NCBI GenBank assembly: GCA_015075425.1
Contig: JABTUL010000001.1
Coordinates: 620,001 to 684,000 of the forward strand
Direction of reading: 5' to 3'
Source of the DNA: Spirochaetales bacterium
Lineage (GTDB): Bacteria > Spirochaetota > Leptospiria > Leptospirales > Leptonemataceae
DNA length: 64,000 nt
Part shown: piece by piece, positions 17,188 through 26,716 of the stretch
Numbering within the stretch: position 1 is the first letter of the stretch
Layout: each line of letters opens with the position of its first letter
Notes under the pieces: generated by a model
The model's input: the letters and a program-made list of their open reading frames with translations, nothing else
What the model was told of the DNA's origin: nothing
Database searches by the model: none
Made by a program: the position numbers and the translations under genes

Positions 17188-17225
17188 ATTCTTTGCTTGA
17201 CCCGCAAAGAATGCCAGAGTACATT
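17188..17225 (+). promoter_or_regulatory. candidate promoter overlapped by an inverted repeat, upstream of the Uma2 gene
   Basis: TTGACC (17197-17202), a 17-bp spacer and TACATT (17220-17225) make a sigma-70-like promoter 5 bp ahead of the GTG at 17231, implying an almost leaderless mRNA. A perfect 9-bp inverted repeat, ATTCTTTGC (17188-17196) and GCAAAGAAT (17204-17212), flanks the -35 box. It could be an operator. It lacks a T-run, so a terminator is less likely. Confidence 0.45.
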
Positions 17226-17230
17226 TATTC

Positions 17231-17782
17231 GTGTCCGTTCCCATTCTGGAAGAGCCTGAAATCCGGCGTCTTGCTACTCCCATTACTCTGAACCAGTATA
17301 CTTTACTCTACAGAGCGGGCCAGCTACCCCGTCGTGCCGAGCTCATCGAAGGAGCTATCATAGAAAAAATGCCCCAGGATTCTGACCATGCTGCCTATAT
17401 TACTCACATCGCTGAGTTGTTGAAGAATCTGCTGCCGGAACATTCTCACATTCGCCAGGAAAAACCGTTCCTCATTCCTCCATCGCAGCCTGAACCAGAC
17501 CTGGCCGTCGTGCCCGGTCGCCCCCTTGATTATGCTACGGAGCATCCCACGAATGCTCATCTGGTGATTGAAGTTTCCGGATCCTCTGCAAAGCTGGACC
17601 GCACCAAGGCGCAGCTCTATGCCAGGGCCGGCGTGCAAACATACTGGATCGTATTGCTAAAAGAAGGGGAGGTTGAGGTGCGCAGCAGGCCTTCTCCTGA
17701 TGGGTATGAGACGGTGGATCGGTTTGCCCTTCAAGATGAAATCTCTCTTCCATGGGGTGGTGGAAACATCCGACTCATTTAG
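17231..17782 (+). CDS. Uma2-family (DUF820) putative endonuclease
   Basis: 183-residue protein of the Uma2 family, a restriction-endonuclease-like (PD-(D/E)XK) fold. AELIEGAIIEKMP is the N-terminal block. PEPDLAVVPG and HLVIEVSGSS hold the probable catalytic Asp and Glu, with Lys in KLDRTKAQLYARAGV. Uma2 proteins are common in cyanobacteria and some spirochaetes, often in many copies; their role is not established. GTG start. A promoter candidate with an inverted repeat lies immediately upstream. Confidence 0.85.
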   Translation: MSVPILEEPEIRRLATPITLNQYTLLYRAGQLPRRAELIEGAIIEKMPQDSDHAAYITHIAELLKNLLPEHSHIRQEKPFLIPPSQPEPDLAVVPGRPLDYATEHPTNAHLVIEVSGSSAKLDRTKAQLYARAGVQTYWIVLLKEGEVEVRSRPSPDGYETVDRFALQDEISLPWGGGNIRLI

Positions 17783-17904
17783 CCCGGATTATTCGTGAAA
17801 ACAGTGGGTGCCGCACGCGATCTTACCCTGGCCGCGCGCGCCACACTAACTTTCCGGTTGACCGGGTGATGACTTCAGGCAAAGGTTCAAGAAGGAGACC
17901 CGAT

Positions 17905-18240
17905 ATGGCTGAAAAAGAGTACACCAATCTTAAAGAATTCTTTCCGTTCTACCTGCGCGAGCATTCGCATCCGGTCAATCGGCTGCTGCATTTCATTGGG
18001 ACGACTCTGGCATTGGGCCAGCTTGTGGCTGCCGCTCTTTTCCTGCAGCCCTGGTTTGTGCTGGGGGCTCTGTTGAGCGGCTACGCTTTTGCCTGGGTGG
18101 GCCATTTTTTCATAGAGAAAAATCGTCCGGCCACTTTTACCTATCCTCTGCTTTCCTTTGTCAGCGATTGGGTGATGTGGTTTTACATTCTGACCGGCCA
18201 GATCGGGCGTAAGCTGGAAGAAGCCAAAAAAGCGGCCTGA
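17905..18240 (+). CDS. DUF962/Mpo1-like membrane protein
   Basis: 111-residue membrane protein. The histidine-bearing block HPVNRLLHFIGTT and the later GYAFAWVGHFFIEKNRPATF are characteristic of the DUF962/Mpo1 family. Yeast Mpo1 is an iron-dependent dioxygenase in alpha-oxidation of 2-hydroxy fatty acids; whether the bacterial protein does this is inferred. Two to three membrane segments are visible. I chose ATG 17905 because AAGGAGA lies seven bases before it; the frame is open back to 17752. The last codons overlap the probable start of the next gene (CTGA). Confidence 0.8.
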   Translation: MAEKEYTNLKEFFPFYLREHSHPVNRLLHFIGTTLALGQLVAAALFLQPWFVLGALLSGYAFAWVGHFFIEKNRPATFTYPLLSFVSDWVMWFYILTGQIGRKLEEAKKAA

Positions 18241-19484
18241 AGAGAACCGTTCCCTTTCTCCTGGCCTGCTTCGTCGCTCTGCAGGCGGGGCTGGCCCTGA
18301 CTGCTCGAAGCAGCTATCTTCTTATTTTTTTCTATACGATTTCCTTTGTTATTTATCTTTACCTGAACTGGCAATGGAAGCTTTCCGGTTTCTCCGAGGC
18401 CTGGCTTCCGCGACTTTTCTATGGCGGTATTCTGGCCCGGCTCATGTATTTCTTTGTTCTGCCGGCCGGTAGCGATGATTTCTATCGCTTCTTGTGGGAC
18501 GGCCGGCTTTTGCTTCTCGGGGAAAATCCCTTTCTTGAGCTTCCGGTTACGCTCCGGGCGGTAGATCATCTCAAAACCGACGATTTTTTAGCCTCTCTGT
18601 ATCCCGGACTCAATTCCACCCATTACTTCAGCGTGTATCCACCGCTCATGCAGGGCTTCTTTCTACTGGCGGCTCTGGCCGGGAGTGTGAATGGCGGTGT
18701 GCTCATCCTCAGAAGTCTTGTTCTTGTTTTTGATCTTTTTCTTTTTTTCTGGTGTCGCCGGCGCGGCAAGTGGTCGGTTCTGGCTGCCTTCTGGCTCTGC
18801 CCGCTGTGGATCTATGAAGGCGTGGGCAACCTGCACCTGGAAGTGTTTGCCGCCACTTTTCTTCTGCTGGCTCTGCATTCTCCACGGGAGGGCAGCCGAA
18901 TCGCGGCTTTAGCGGCTGCTGTCCAGAGCAAGCTCTGGCCGATCCTTCTTTTGCCGCTTTTTCTTTTCCGAAGGCCGCGCTGGAAGCTCTGGATTCTGGC
19001 TTTTGTTTTACAGATCCCTCTGGTTTTCTGGATGGGAGGAGGGGGCTGGCCCTATCCATTCCTGGCGGGACTCTCTCTGTACAGCGAGCATTTTCTATTC
19101 AACCCCGGTCCGCTGCAGATTCTACGTTCTTTGTTTGATCTGCCGCGCGCAGTCCTTGCTGGCGTTGCCGGGATCCTTGTGCTGTCCTTCACTTTTTTTA
19201 CGGCCTTGTGGGGCAAAGCGCCCCCTGATCGCAAGGCCGGTAATATCTATTTTTTTTATATATTTTTATCTTTTTGTATCCACCCCTGGTACATCCTGCC
19301 ACTGATCGTTTTGCAACCCCTGCGGCCGGCCGTCCTTGCCTGGACCTATCTGATTTTTCTTAGCTATTCGGGTTACAGAACAGTTCCGGCCACAGTACCT
19401 GACGTCATCCTTTTTATGGAGTTCGGGCTCTTGACGATTTTCTTATTCCTGGAGAGATTGGGAGGGCGTACCCGGATACGGTGA
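18237..19484 (+). CDS. GT-C-type polytopic glycosyltransferase (probable mannosyltransferase-like)
   Basis: About 415 residues if translation starts at the CTG at 18237, which overlaps the stop of the previous gene. The first in-frame ATG is at 18444, but the 68 preceding codons encode two convincing membrane helices (VPFLLACFVALQAGLAL; SYLLIFFYTISFVIYLYLN) that this family needs. The hallmark loop ARLMYFFVLPAGSDDFYRFLW with DGRLLLLGENPF is the lipid-phosphate-sugar-dependent GT-C active-site loop (Asp-Asp pair). About ten membrane helices follow. Role is probably addition of a sugar to a lipid or envelope glycan; donor and acceptor unknown. A frameshift near the start is an alternative explanation. 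Confidence 0.7.
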   Translation: MKRTVPFLLACFVALQAGLALTARSSYLLIFFYTISFVIYLYLNWQWKLSGFSEAWLPRLFYGGILARLMYFFVLPAGSDDFYRFLWDGRLLLLGENPFLELPVTLRAVDHLKTDDFLASLYPGLNSTHYFSVYPPLMQGFFLLAALAGSVNGGVLILRSLVLVFDLFLFFWCRRRGKWSVLAAFWLCPLWIYEGVGNLHLEVFAATFLLLALHSPREGSRIAALAAAVQSKLWPILLLPLFLFRRPRWKLWILAFVLQIPLVFWMGGGGWPYPFLAGLSLYSEHFLFNPGPLQILRSLFDLPRAVLAGVAGILVLSFTFFTALWGKAPPDRKAGNIYFFYIFLSFCIHPWYILPLIVLQPLRPAVLAWTYLIFLSYSGYRTVPATVPDVILFMEFGLLTIFLFLERLGGRTRIR

Positions 19485-19519
19485 GAAAATAAAAAAAATC
19501 CGAAGCCTTAGCCCGGCAA

Positions 19520-20671
19520 TCAGATTTGTCCGGCCGCCAGATGGTCCAGGAAAGTCGCGAAAGGCAAGACCTCAATGTTTTCGACTTTAAGCTGCTGGTT
19601 TCCCCTGTAGATCAGAATTCGTTTCTTGAGTCCCTTGAGAGGCTCGATGGCCTGCAACCCGCGCAGGTCTTCCGGGCGCAGACGATTCGAAGACTTAACT
19701 TCCAGAGCGACAAATTCCTTGCCTCGCTTGAGCAAAAAATCGACCTCCAGTTGTCCACCTGACGGTGCCCAGTAGTACAGATCATCGTAGAGATTCTTTT
19801 GATGCCCGTAGTAGCGCAGAAGCATGGCCACGTAGCCTTCCAGGAGGACACCTTTCTCCTCATGAGTAACACTGCCGCGCTCTTTCTTGATGGCCCGCAC
19901 AATGCCTGGATCAATCCAGTACAGTTTGGGATGTGCGCGTTCACGAACCCTGAGGCGCGCTTCAAAGGCCTGTAACCGGTAAGCAAGCATTGTATCTTCG
20001 AGAATCGTAACGTAATCATGGATTGTGGTGCGCGCAGTCCCGGCATCGCGAGCCAGAGAAGCGATGTTCAAACGCTGGCCGTGAAATAGAGCAGCGATGG
20101 GTAGAAAGCGGGCAAAGCCGGGCAGATTGCGGACCAGCGCTTCAGCCTGAATTTCTTCTTTGAGGTAGGTCAGAGCATAAGCCGCAAGCGTTGCTTCGCG
20201 ATCCGTGGACGCCCAGACGATGGGCAAACTTCCATACCTTAAAGTGTCATCGAGGGAGAAATGCCCACCGAGCTCCTCTGGCACAAAGGGAAACATCTGA
20301 CAGACCTGGGCCCGACCGGCCAGGAGATTCACTCCGGCCCGTCGCAATTTACGTGCGCTCGATCCGGTCAGAATAAAGCGCAGCCCCAGTTTTTCAATAT
20401 AGCGGTGAACTTCATTGAGCAAAGAGGGCAGGCGCTGGATTTCATCGATGCAAACCCGGCTTCCCTTGTTGAGCGCCGCCAGTTCCAGTCCCGGAAGAGA
20501 CGGATCGGCCAGGTAGCGCTGGAACAGCCCCTCGTCCAGAAGATCAATCCAGTGAGCATTCGGGAAGAGCGAACGAATCCAGGTGGTTTTTCCGCTGCCG
20601 CGTGGTCCAAAAAGGAAGAAGGAAGATTCCGGGGCTTTTTGAATTCTGTCCACCATGTCGTCACAATGCAA
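19520..20671 (-). CDS. AAA ATPase with DUF4143 domain
   Basis: 383 residues. Walker A is FLFGPRGSGKTT (residues 20-31). Walker B-like SRVCIDEIQRLP is followed by sensor-type FILTGSSARKLRR. The C-terminal half, from about residue 200, is the DUF4143 domain, with a restriction-fold-like LEVDFLLKRGKEFVALEVKSS (Asp, Glu-x-Lys) near residue 310. Such proteins are widespread in bacteria and archaea. They are often linked to mobile or defence contexts, but no partner is evident here. It is convergent with the GT-C gene. Confidence 0.88.
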   Translation of the reverse strand: MHCDDMVDRIQKAPESSFFLFGPRGSGKTTWIRSLFPNAHWIDLLDEGLFQRYLADPSLPGLELAALNKGSRVCIDEIQRLPSLLNEVHRYIEKLGLRFILTGSSARKLRRAGVNLLAGRAQVCQMFPFVPEELGGHFSLDDTLRYGSLPIVWASTDREATLAAYALTYLKEEIQAEALVRNLPGFARFLPIAALFHGQRLNIASLARDAGTARTTIHDYVTILEDTMLAYRLQAFEARLRVRERAHPKLYWIDPGIVRAIKKERGSVTHEEKGVLLEGYVAMLLRYYGHQKNLYDDLYYWAPSGGQLEVDFLLKRGKEFVALEVKSSNRLRPEDLRGLQAIEPLKGLKKRILIYRGNQQLKVENIEVLPFATFLDHLAAGQI

Positions 20672-20764
20672 CGCAATACGACGATATGCAAGCCATTTTA
20701 CCGGGAGCGACTCAGTTAGCTTCCATAACCAAAGGCAAGGACGGGTTGCTGCTCAGAAAATAAA

Positions 20765-20792
20765 GAAACCCGGAAGCAAGCTTCCGGGTTTC
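20765..20792 (-). terminator. rho-independent terminator of hsp20
   Basis: Perfect inverted repeat: arms GAAACCCGGAAGC and GCTTCCGGGTTTC of 13 bp with a 2-bp centre, 18 bp past the hsp20 stop codon. On the minus strand it is followed by TTTATTTT, a typical termination signal. Confidence 0.85.
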
Positions 20793-20809
20793 ATCAGGTG
20801 AAGAGCTTT

Positions 20810-21205
20810 TTAGCCTTCGACTTTAACGGCAATCTGCCGCGGTTTCTTTTGTTCGGCCAGAGGCAGACGAACCTCCAGGATACCGTCGTTCAGGCGGGCA
20901 TCGATGCGATCGAGATCAAAGTCTTCCTCGCGGATCCGCAGTGCACGCCGGAACTCGGAAAAGTCCACGATTTCAGAGCGTACGGTTTCATAGCCCTGAT
21001 CGCTTACATTTCTTTTTCCGCCGATAACCAGGGAGCCTTCCTCGACTTTGATTTCCAGATCCTCTTTCTTTACGCCTGGCAGCAGCATGGAAATTTTGTA
21101 TTCCTCGGTGTTTTTTTGAATCTTCACGCCGGGCACATGCGCAGCAGACGGGAAGTAGTCGGAGAGGTCTCCAAACAAACGGGCAATTTCTTTTGTAGCA
21201 GTCAT
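20810..21205 (-). CDS. small heat-shock protein (Hsp20/alpha-crystallin)
   Basis: 131-residue ATP-independent chaperone that holds unfolding proteins. The alpha-crystallin domain spans about residues 25-118, with LPGVKKEDLEIKVEEGSLVI and the terminal GILEVRLPLAE strand (the G-x-L motif). The start is well supported: AGGAGG lies seven bases ahead of ATG 21205. A strong terminator follows, so it is a single-gene unit. No CIRCE element is seen upstream. A short interrupted repeat CTTGC...GCAAG is present about 30 bp before the start; its meaning is unclear. Confidence 0.95.
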   Translation of the reverse strand: MTATKEIARLFGDLSDYFPSAAHVPGVKIQKNTEEYKISMLLPGVKKEDLEIKVEEGSLVIGGKRNVSDQGYETVRSEIVDFSEFRRALRIREEDFDLDRIDARLNDGILEVRLPLAEQKKPRQIAVKVEG

Positions 21206-21383
21206 TTTCGTCCTCCTATTTGACTTCGTTGTCTTGCCCTGAATATTGCAAGCTCCGTGCCAGGCCGGAGACAGGTGGTACCAGCCCGGCCGCTAAATTC
21301 CTGCACGACTTCCTGACAATCTGGCAGAGCGACTGCCAGAAAAAAATGCTTGCCCGGTTTCTGCGGCCGCGCAAGCCCCTGGT

Positions 21384-22073
21384 GTGAAGCAGAACCTCAG
21401 TGTCAGGGCAGCCCTGTGGCTTGGCGTCCTTTCTATGATAACTGTCCCTGTTCTCACCTATCTCATGCTCAAACGGGCAATGGCTGCCGGGGTGGGCCCT
21501 CTGGAAATTCTGGCCCTGCTTCTATTAGCCTTTCCGGCGGCGGATCTTGCTTCCGGAATGGTGCACTGGTTTTTCGATACCTATGGTCAGGTGAATACGC
21601 CCATTTTTGGGGCTGCGGTGATCAGTCCCTTTCGTGAGCACCATCGCGATCAAAAAGCGATTCTGAGCCATGGCTTTGTAGAAACCAATTGCAACAGTTT
21701 TACACTCGGGCTTCTGACCTGCCTGCCGCTCTATTACTTTACGGAGAACGTGACCGCACCCTGGTTTCATCGCGGTATCGCTTTTTTTCTCTTAACGTTC
21801 TGGCAGGCCATCCTGGCCAACCAGGTGCACAAATACGCCCATGCGGATGCCAACAATAGAATGGTGCGGACATTGCAGCGCCTGCACCTTTTTTTACCTC
21901 CTGAGCATCATGCGGTCCATCATGCTGCTCCCTATGACCGGCACTACTGCATTGCCAGCGGTTGTATGAATCGATTGCTGGACTTTTTGCATTTCTGGCG
22001 GGGTCTGGAAGCCGCCTTACGGTGGGTTGGTATGCGCCCGGCCGGCTCCGGGCCTACTCCCGTCCAGGTCTAA
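21384..22073 (+). CDS. CarF/TMEM189-type lipid desaturase (plasmanylethanolamine desaturase-like)
   Basis: 229-residue membrane protein of the family of animal PEDS1/TMEM189 and Myxococcus CarF, which insert the vinyl-ether bond that defines plasmalogens. The histidine-rich metal site is visible: His61 in GMVHWFFDTYG, REHHRDQKAILSHGF (86, 87, 96), NQVHKYAHA (149, 153) and PEHHAVHHAAP (175, 176, 179, 180). About four hydrophobic segments. The length and end (LDFLHFWRGLE) match the family. GTG start. If functional it implies ether lipids in the membrane. No ether-lipid synthesis gene is adjacent; the activity is inferred from family. Confidence 0.85.
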   Translation: MKQNLSVRAALWLGVLSMITVPVLTYLMLKRAMAAGVGPLEILALLLLAFPAADLASGMVHWFFDTYGQVNTPIFGAAVISPFREHHRDQKAILSHGFVETNCNSFTLGLLTCLPLYYFTENVTAPWFHRGIAFFLLTFWQAILANQVHKYAHADANNRMVRTLQRLHLFLPPEHHAVHHAAPYDRHYCIASGCMNRLLDFLHFWRGLEAALRWVGMRPAGSGPTPVQV

Positions 22074-22112
22074 AAAACTTTACATCCTGAGCGGGTCATT
22101 TAAGCTCCCAGC

Positions 22113-23177
22113 ATGTCCCGGAATCTGGCTTTTCTCCTGAGCTGTGTGCTCTTTTGGGCCTGCAGCGCCACACCGCAACCCACCGATGATCTTCTGGCCA
22201 ATCAGATGCTGGCCACTTTGCTCAAATCGGAGTTCCGCACGGCCGTGGTTCAAACCGGTCAGATCAGTGTCAACGGAGTGAGCCTGGACTATGCGAGCTT
22301 TGGTACGGGGCGGCCGGTCGTTGTGCTGCATGGAGGGCCGGGGCTTGAGTACAACTATTTACTGGATCAGTTTTTTGACCTGGCCCAGGACCATCGGCTC
22401 ATTTTTTACAACCGGCGGGCTCTGGGAAATTCCGGCGGCACCACCGCCTCCGCGACCGTAACCAATTCCGTTGCCGACCTCGAGGCCCTGCGCCAGGCCT
22501 TTGGGCTGGGTAAGATCAATTTGCTGGGCCATTCTTTTGGCGGAATTCTGGCCATGAAGTACGGCATTGCTCATCCGGCCAATCTGAACATGCTTATGCT
22601 GGTGGATTCCACCGGTCCTGTGTACACAACTTACAATACGTTTGTGGGCAATCTGGCGGGGAAGGCGGGTTTTAGCCTCGCAACTTACAGTACCTATTCA
22701 ACGGACGCATCAACCAAAGCCAGCACAGCGTCTTCGAGTCCCACGGCAGCCAACTTGCAGGCGGCCCGCGACGCCATCAAAACGCTCAATGATTATCTAT
22801 TTAAGTTTTACTTTGTCGATCAGTCCAAATATGCGCAACTGAATTTTACCTACAGTGATCAATCGGTCAAGAATACCTATACAGAAAGCAATGCTATGTG
22901 GGGCAGTCTGCCACTCATTGACGCCGGTGCTGATGGCCTGGCCGACGCCGGTTCCTGGGATTTTACCGCAAATCTGTCTGCCATCACTGCACCTTCTTTC
23001 CTCTTTCACTGCGAAGAGGATGTGGTTCCCCACAGTAATGTGGACACCATCGCTGGCGGGCTGACCAATGCCGCTTCCAAAACCACCAAAAAGGTAAGCG
23101 GTTGCGGGCATTTCCCGTATATTGAAAAACCAACGGAGCTTTTCAGCTCTTTAAGAAGTTTTATCGCCGCTAATTAG
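22113..23177 (+). CDS. alpha/beta hydrolase lipoprotein (proline-iminopeptidase-like)
   Basis: 354 residues. The signal ends in a lipobox-like LLSCVLFWAC, so the enzyme is probably lipid-anchored outside the cytoplasm. The hydrolase core has VVVLHGGPGLEYN (oxyanion hole, typical of proline iminopeptidases and related hydrolases), the nucleophile elbow LLGHSFGG, an acid in FHCEEDVVPHS and the histidine in VSGCGHFPYIE. A Ser/Thr/Ala-rich insertion (STYSTDASTKASTASSSPTA) lies in the lid region. Substrate unknown. It starts 39 bp after the desaturase gene and may be co-transcribed with it. Confidence 0.85.
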   Translation: MSRNLAFLLSCVLFWACSATPQPTDDLLANQMLATLLKSEFRTAVVQTGQISVNGVSLDYASFGTGRPVVVLHGGPGLEYNYLLDQFFDLAQDHRLIFYNRRALGNSGGTTASATVTNSVADLEALRQAFGLGKINLLGHSFGGILAMKYGIAHPANLNMLMLVDSTGPVYTTYNTFVGNLAGKAGFSLATYSTYSTDASTKASTASSSPTAANLQAARDAIKTLNDYLFKFYFVDQSKYAQLNFTYSDQSVKNTYTESNAMWGSLPLIDAGADGLADAGSWDFTANLSAITAPSFLFHCEEDVVPHSNVDTIAGGLTNAASKTTKKVSGCGHFPYIEKPTELFSSLRSFIAAN

Positions 23178-23286
23178 GCTGTAACGCGACAGCGGTTTGG
23201 CAAGACGGCGAGCCCCCGTATTCTCCAGGGCGTTGCTGGCACTAATTGGCTGTATCTTCTTGGGTGCTTTTCATCGTCGGCATCCC

Positions 23287-24797
23287 CTATACCTTGAACA
23301 CCTTCATCCCCGGCGCCCAGAAAGTAGGCGTGGCGCACAAAGAAACTTTCTTCATTATAATCTGTATCAATGAACCAGAGGGCAATGCTGTCCGGGCCGC
23401 CGGAGACGATTTCGCCGGACGGGGTTTGAATACATCGATGCCGCTGATTTTTACCTGAATGAGGTCGTTCTTGCCCGGGATGATGCTGATGTCCGGTTCG
23501 CCAAAGACCACGAATAGATTGCCGTGGCCCGTGTTTTTGAGGTCCCCCGCCATGTGCAGATCGGGGTTCATACGGGCTTTGAGGACGGGGATGCGGCCCA
23601 GTTTGCTGAATTCCGCAGAATGCGCATCATAATTGAATGCGCAACTGATTAGCACGTCAAAGCCAGCGTCGCCGGCTTCGCGCGCGGCAGCCACGAGGTC
23701 CGGACGGGCCACCGTGCCAAATTCCGGGCCAATGAAAATGCCGGCGCGGCGGGTGGCCTTGCCCTCCTGGTAGATGCCCTCGGCGCAGACGTAGTGACCG
23801 GGCCAGGCGGTCAGAGCCGTAAATTCGAGGCGATCGGCTTTGTCGGCCTGCTGCACACCGGAGGTGCGCAGGTTTTCGAGAACCATGGCGGCAAAATCGG
23901 CCGGGTCCGCGTAGGTATCATAGTGGGCCTTGCGGCTGAGAGGATCGATGATCCCGCCCGCTTCATCCACACCCGGCACGCGGTGGGGCGAGATGCTTTC
24001 CACGGTGAAGGACCGGCCACGCGCACGCGGGAGTTTTCGTTATAAGGGCGATCATAAAGATATTCATACTCTGCTCTGGCGGCAATCGAAGCGTCGATGG
24101 CCTTCTGGCGGGCAATGCGGGCCTGCCACCACTTTGCATGCAGGTCGGTCGCGGCCTTGTTCAATTTGGTGTCGGCCTCGCGTGGGATTTCCCATTCCTC
24201 CCATTTTGTCTTGAGGGCCTGGTTGAGCTCTGTGCGCAGGGGTTCGAGGGTCTTCTGCCATTCTTCCCAGATGACATCGATCTCAGGGTTGTTAGCGATG
24301 GAACCGGATGTGATGCGGGGGCAACGCCGCACGACAAAGCCGTGGCGGATGTCGCCAGCCGTGGGGCGGTCTTTGGGAAGAGAGCCGGTGAGGTCGGCTT
24401 CTTTTTTCAGGCCTTCGGGGCTGTCTGCCAGCAGGTAGTATGGATAGCGGGCACCCATGAGGCGTGAGCGAGCCAGGGCCAGAGCCACGCGCGATGTGTC
24501 GATGGTGATGAAGCGTCGGCCCCACTCTTCGGCCACGTAGGCCGTGGTGCCGGAGCCGCAAGTGGGGTCGAGGACCAGGTCGCCGGGATCAGTGGCCATG
24601 AGGATGCAGCACTCAATAATTTTTGTCCCAGTTTGAACCACGTAGATTTTGTCGCCGCCCAAAGACCAGCCTGTGTCCGCCCAAAAATTGGAAATTGGTA
24701 AAGCTGAAAAATCTCCTGCATAGCGGACATAGCTACTGTAGCGCTGCAAGAAATATATTCCGGGATTGGTGAATTTGCCCGACTGCCAATTCACCAA
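23287..24797 (-). pseudogene. C-terminal part of a type III-like DNA methyltransferase, frameshifted
   Basis: Site-specific DNA (adenine) methyltransferase remnant. The SAM-binding motif LVLDPTCGSGTTAYVA is intact in the first segment (from 24797), with the conserved GWSLGGDKIYVVQTG block before it. The frame breaks near 24013: RVRVAGP continues as FTVESISPHRVPGVDEAG only after one base is restored. It breaks again near 23420, where the natural continuation GEIVSGGPDSIALWFIDTDYN lies in a third frame. The typical C-terminal end is missing. The matching N-terminal part lies 1.3 kb upstream at 26081-26716. The gene is not functional as read. Confidence 0.85.
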
Positions 24798-24852
24798 TCA
24801 CCATCGGATGGGTCACAATCTCATCCTCGGTGGCGGAATCAGAAAATGTCAG

Positions 24853-25499
<647 letters not shown>

Positions 25500-25637
25500 A
25501 CCGCTATCCAAAATTCCCCTCAAAGCCTGCCATCTGGAGCATATTTGATGACAATCATGTCTCTCCCACCTGTATAAGACCGCAGCGGGCTCTGTCCATG
25601 CAATGAAACTATATCACCTTCTGCATAGCCAAGGACG

Positions 25638-26090
25638 ATGAGCGTATTCCCGTTTGCGCGAACCGTTCTCTTGAAAGCAAATAATTACATGTGTTTTCGA
25701 TCACGGCTGGACCTATGGATGGGCCAGAGGATCGAAATCGAAATGACTACCTGGGAAATGTACCTACTTGACATGTGCAATCTGGAGACAGAGCGGTTTA
25801 ATCAGCGCAAGATGCTAAAAATGCTGAGGGCCATGTCAAATTCTCTCCATCCATTTTTCGCAGCGCACGAGGGTGAAGAATGCTGCGCAAGGGAATCCTA
25901 TGAAATGGTGCTACGAGGAAAATGGCCGGTGGAATGTCCGTTTGTAGTCATCGGCCCGCCATTGTTAAGAAAATTGCGCCGATTCAGACTGCCGGATAGC
26001 CCCTATTGCATTGCCGGGATGAATGCTGGAAGAGTTTTGCTGCGAAACTCACGCTCAGAAAAGGAAATCCCAGAGCAATATTATTTGTAA
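25638..26090 (+). CDS. hypothetical protein in the insertion segment
   Basis: 150 residues, unrecognised. It has charged and aromatic residues with several cysteines (two adjacent, EECCARES), no signal and no membrane helix. Codon use looks less G+C-rich than surrounding genes, consistent with acquired DNA. It ends over the last ten bases of the convergent methyltransferase fragment, so its C-terminus may be fortuitous. Could be a real accessory gene or a remnant. Confidence 0.4.
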   Translation: MSVFPFARTVLLKANNYMCFRSRLDLWMGQRIEIEMTTWEMYLLDMCNLETERFNQRKMLKMLRAMSNSLHPFFAAHEGEECCARESYEMVLRGKWPVECPFVVIGPPLLRKLRRFRLPDSPYCIAGMNAGRVLLRNSRSEKEIPEQYYL

Positions 26091-26716
26091 GTGGCCGCGC
26101 TGCGCACACGATGCACGTTCTCATCGCCGATCTGCACAAAAATGGAGCCTGATTCGCTCAAAAGATCACGGGCCACGGTCAGCCGATCACGCGGCGCGGC
26201 TGTGGACCACTGGAAATTGGAGTTGAACTTGATGCCGTAGGGCGGGTCGATGTAGATGCACTGCACCTGGCCGCGCAGGCCTTCGCGCTCCGCCAGAGAG
26301 GCCATGACTTGCAGCGAGTCGCCCAGGATCATGCGGTTGGTCCAGTTCTGCTGGTGGCTGTAGAATTCCGTGGATTTGCTTTTGTCTGCGAGGCCATTGA
26401 AATCGCCAAAGAGCGAAGGGGCGGCCTCTTCCTCGCGCGCGCGGCTCTGACGCAGAAGATCGTCGATCAGGACCTTGGGGTGGATTTTTTCCTGAATGTA
26501 GAGCGGCGGGGCCTGAACCACCAGATCGGCTGCGTCCTGCTCGTCCTTGCCGCGCCAGACCAGCTGCGGGTCAAGGTCGCGGTTGCGGCGGGCGTACTGG
26601 AGCTGGATGGGTGGGGGGGGCCGGGGTGTCCATGATCGATTCCAGTTCAGCCTGATATTGGTGCGGCTGGCCGTGGTATGGCGCAGGGTTTCGACGGATT
26701 TACGGGATTTGGACAA
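26081..26716 (-). pseudogene. N-terminal part of the type III-like DNA methyltransferase
   Basis: It starts MSKSRKSVETLRH and carries DLDPQLVWRGKDEQD, VVQAPPLYIQEKIHPK and NRMILGDSLQVMASL, all typical of the N-terminus of this methyltransferase group. The catalytic motif IYIDPPYGIKFNSNFQWS follows. After it a segment is deleted: QWSTAAP runs straight into RDRLTVARDLLSESGSIFVQIGDENVH. A frame change around residues 28-45 also seems likely (proline-rich run). The protein then ends. It corresponds to the first third of the gene completed at 23287-24797. Confidence 0.85.

Noticed and set aside
21206-21383. Possible CIRCE or heat-shock operator before hsp20
   Set aside because: No TTAGCACTC/GAGTGCTAA repeat is present; only a 5-bp interrupted repeat, too weak to call.
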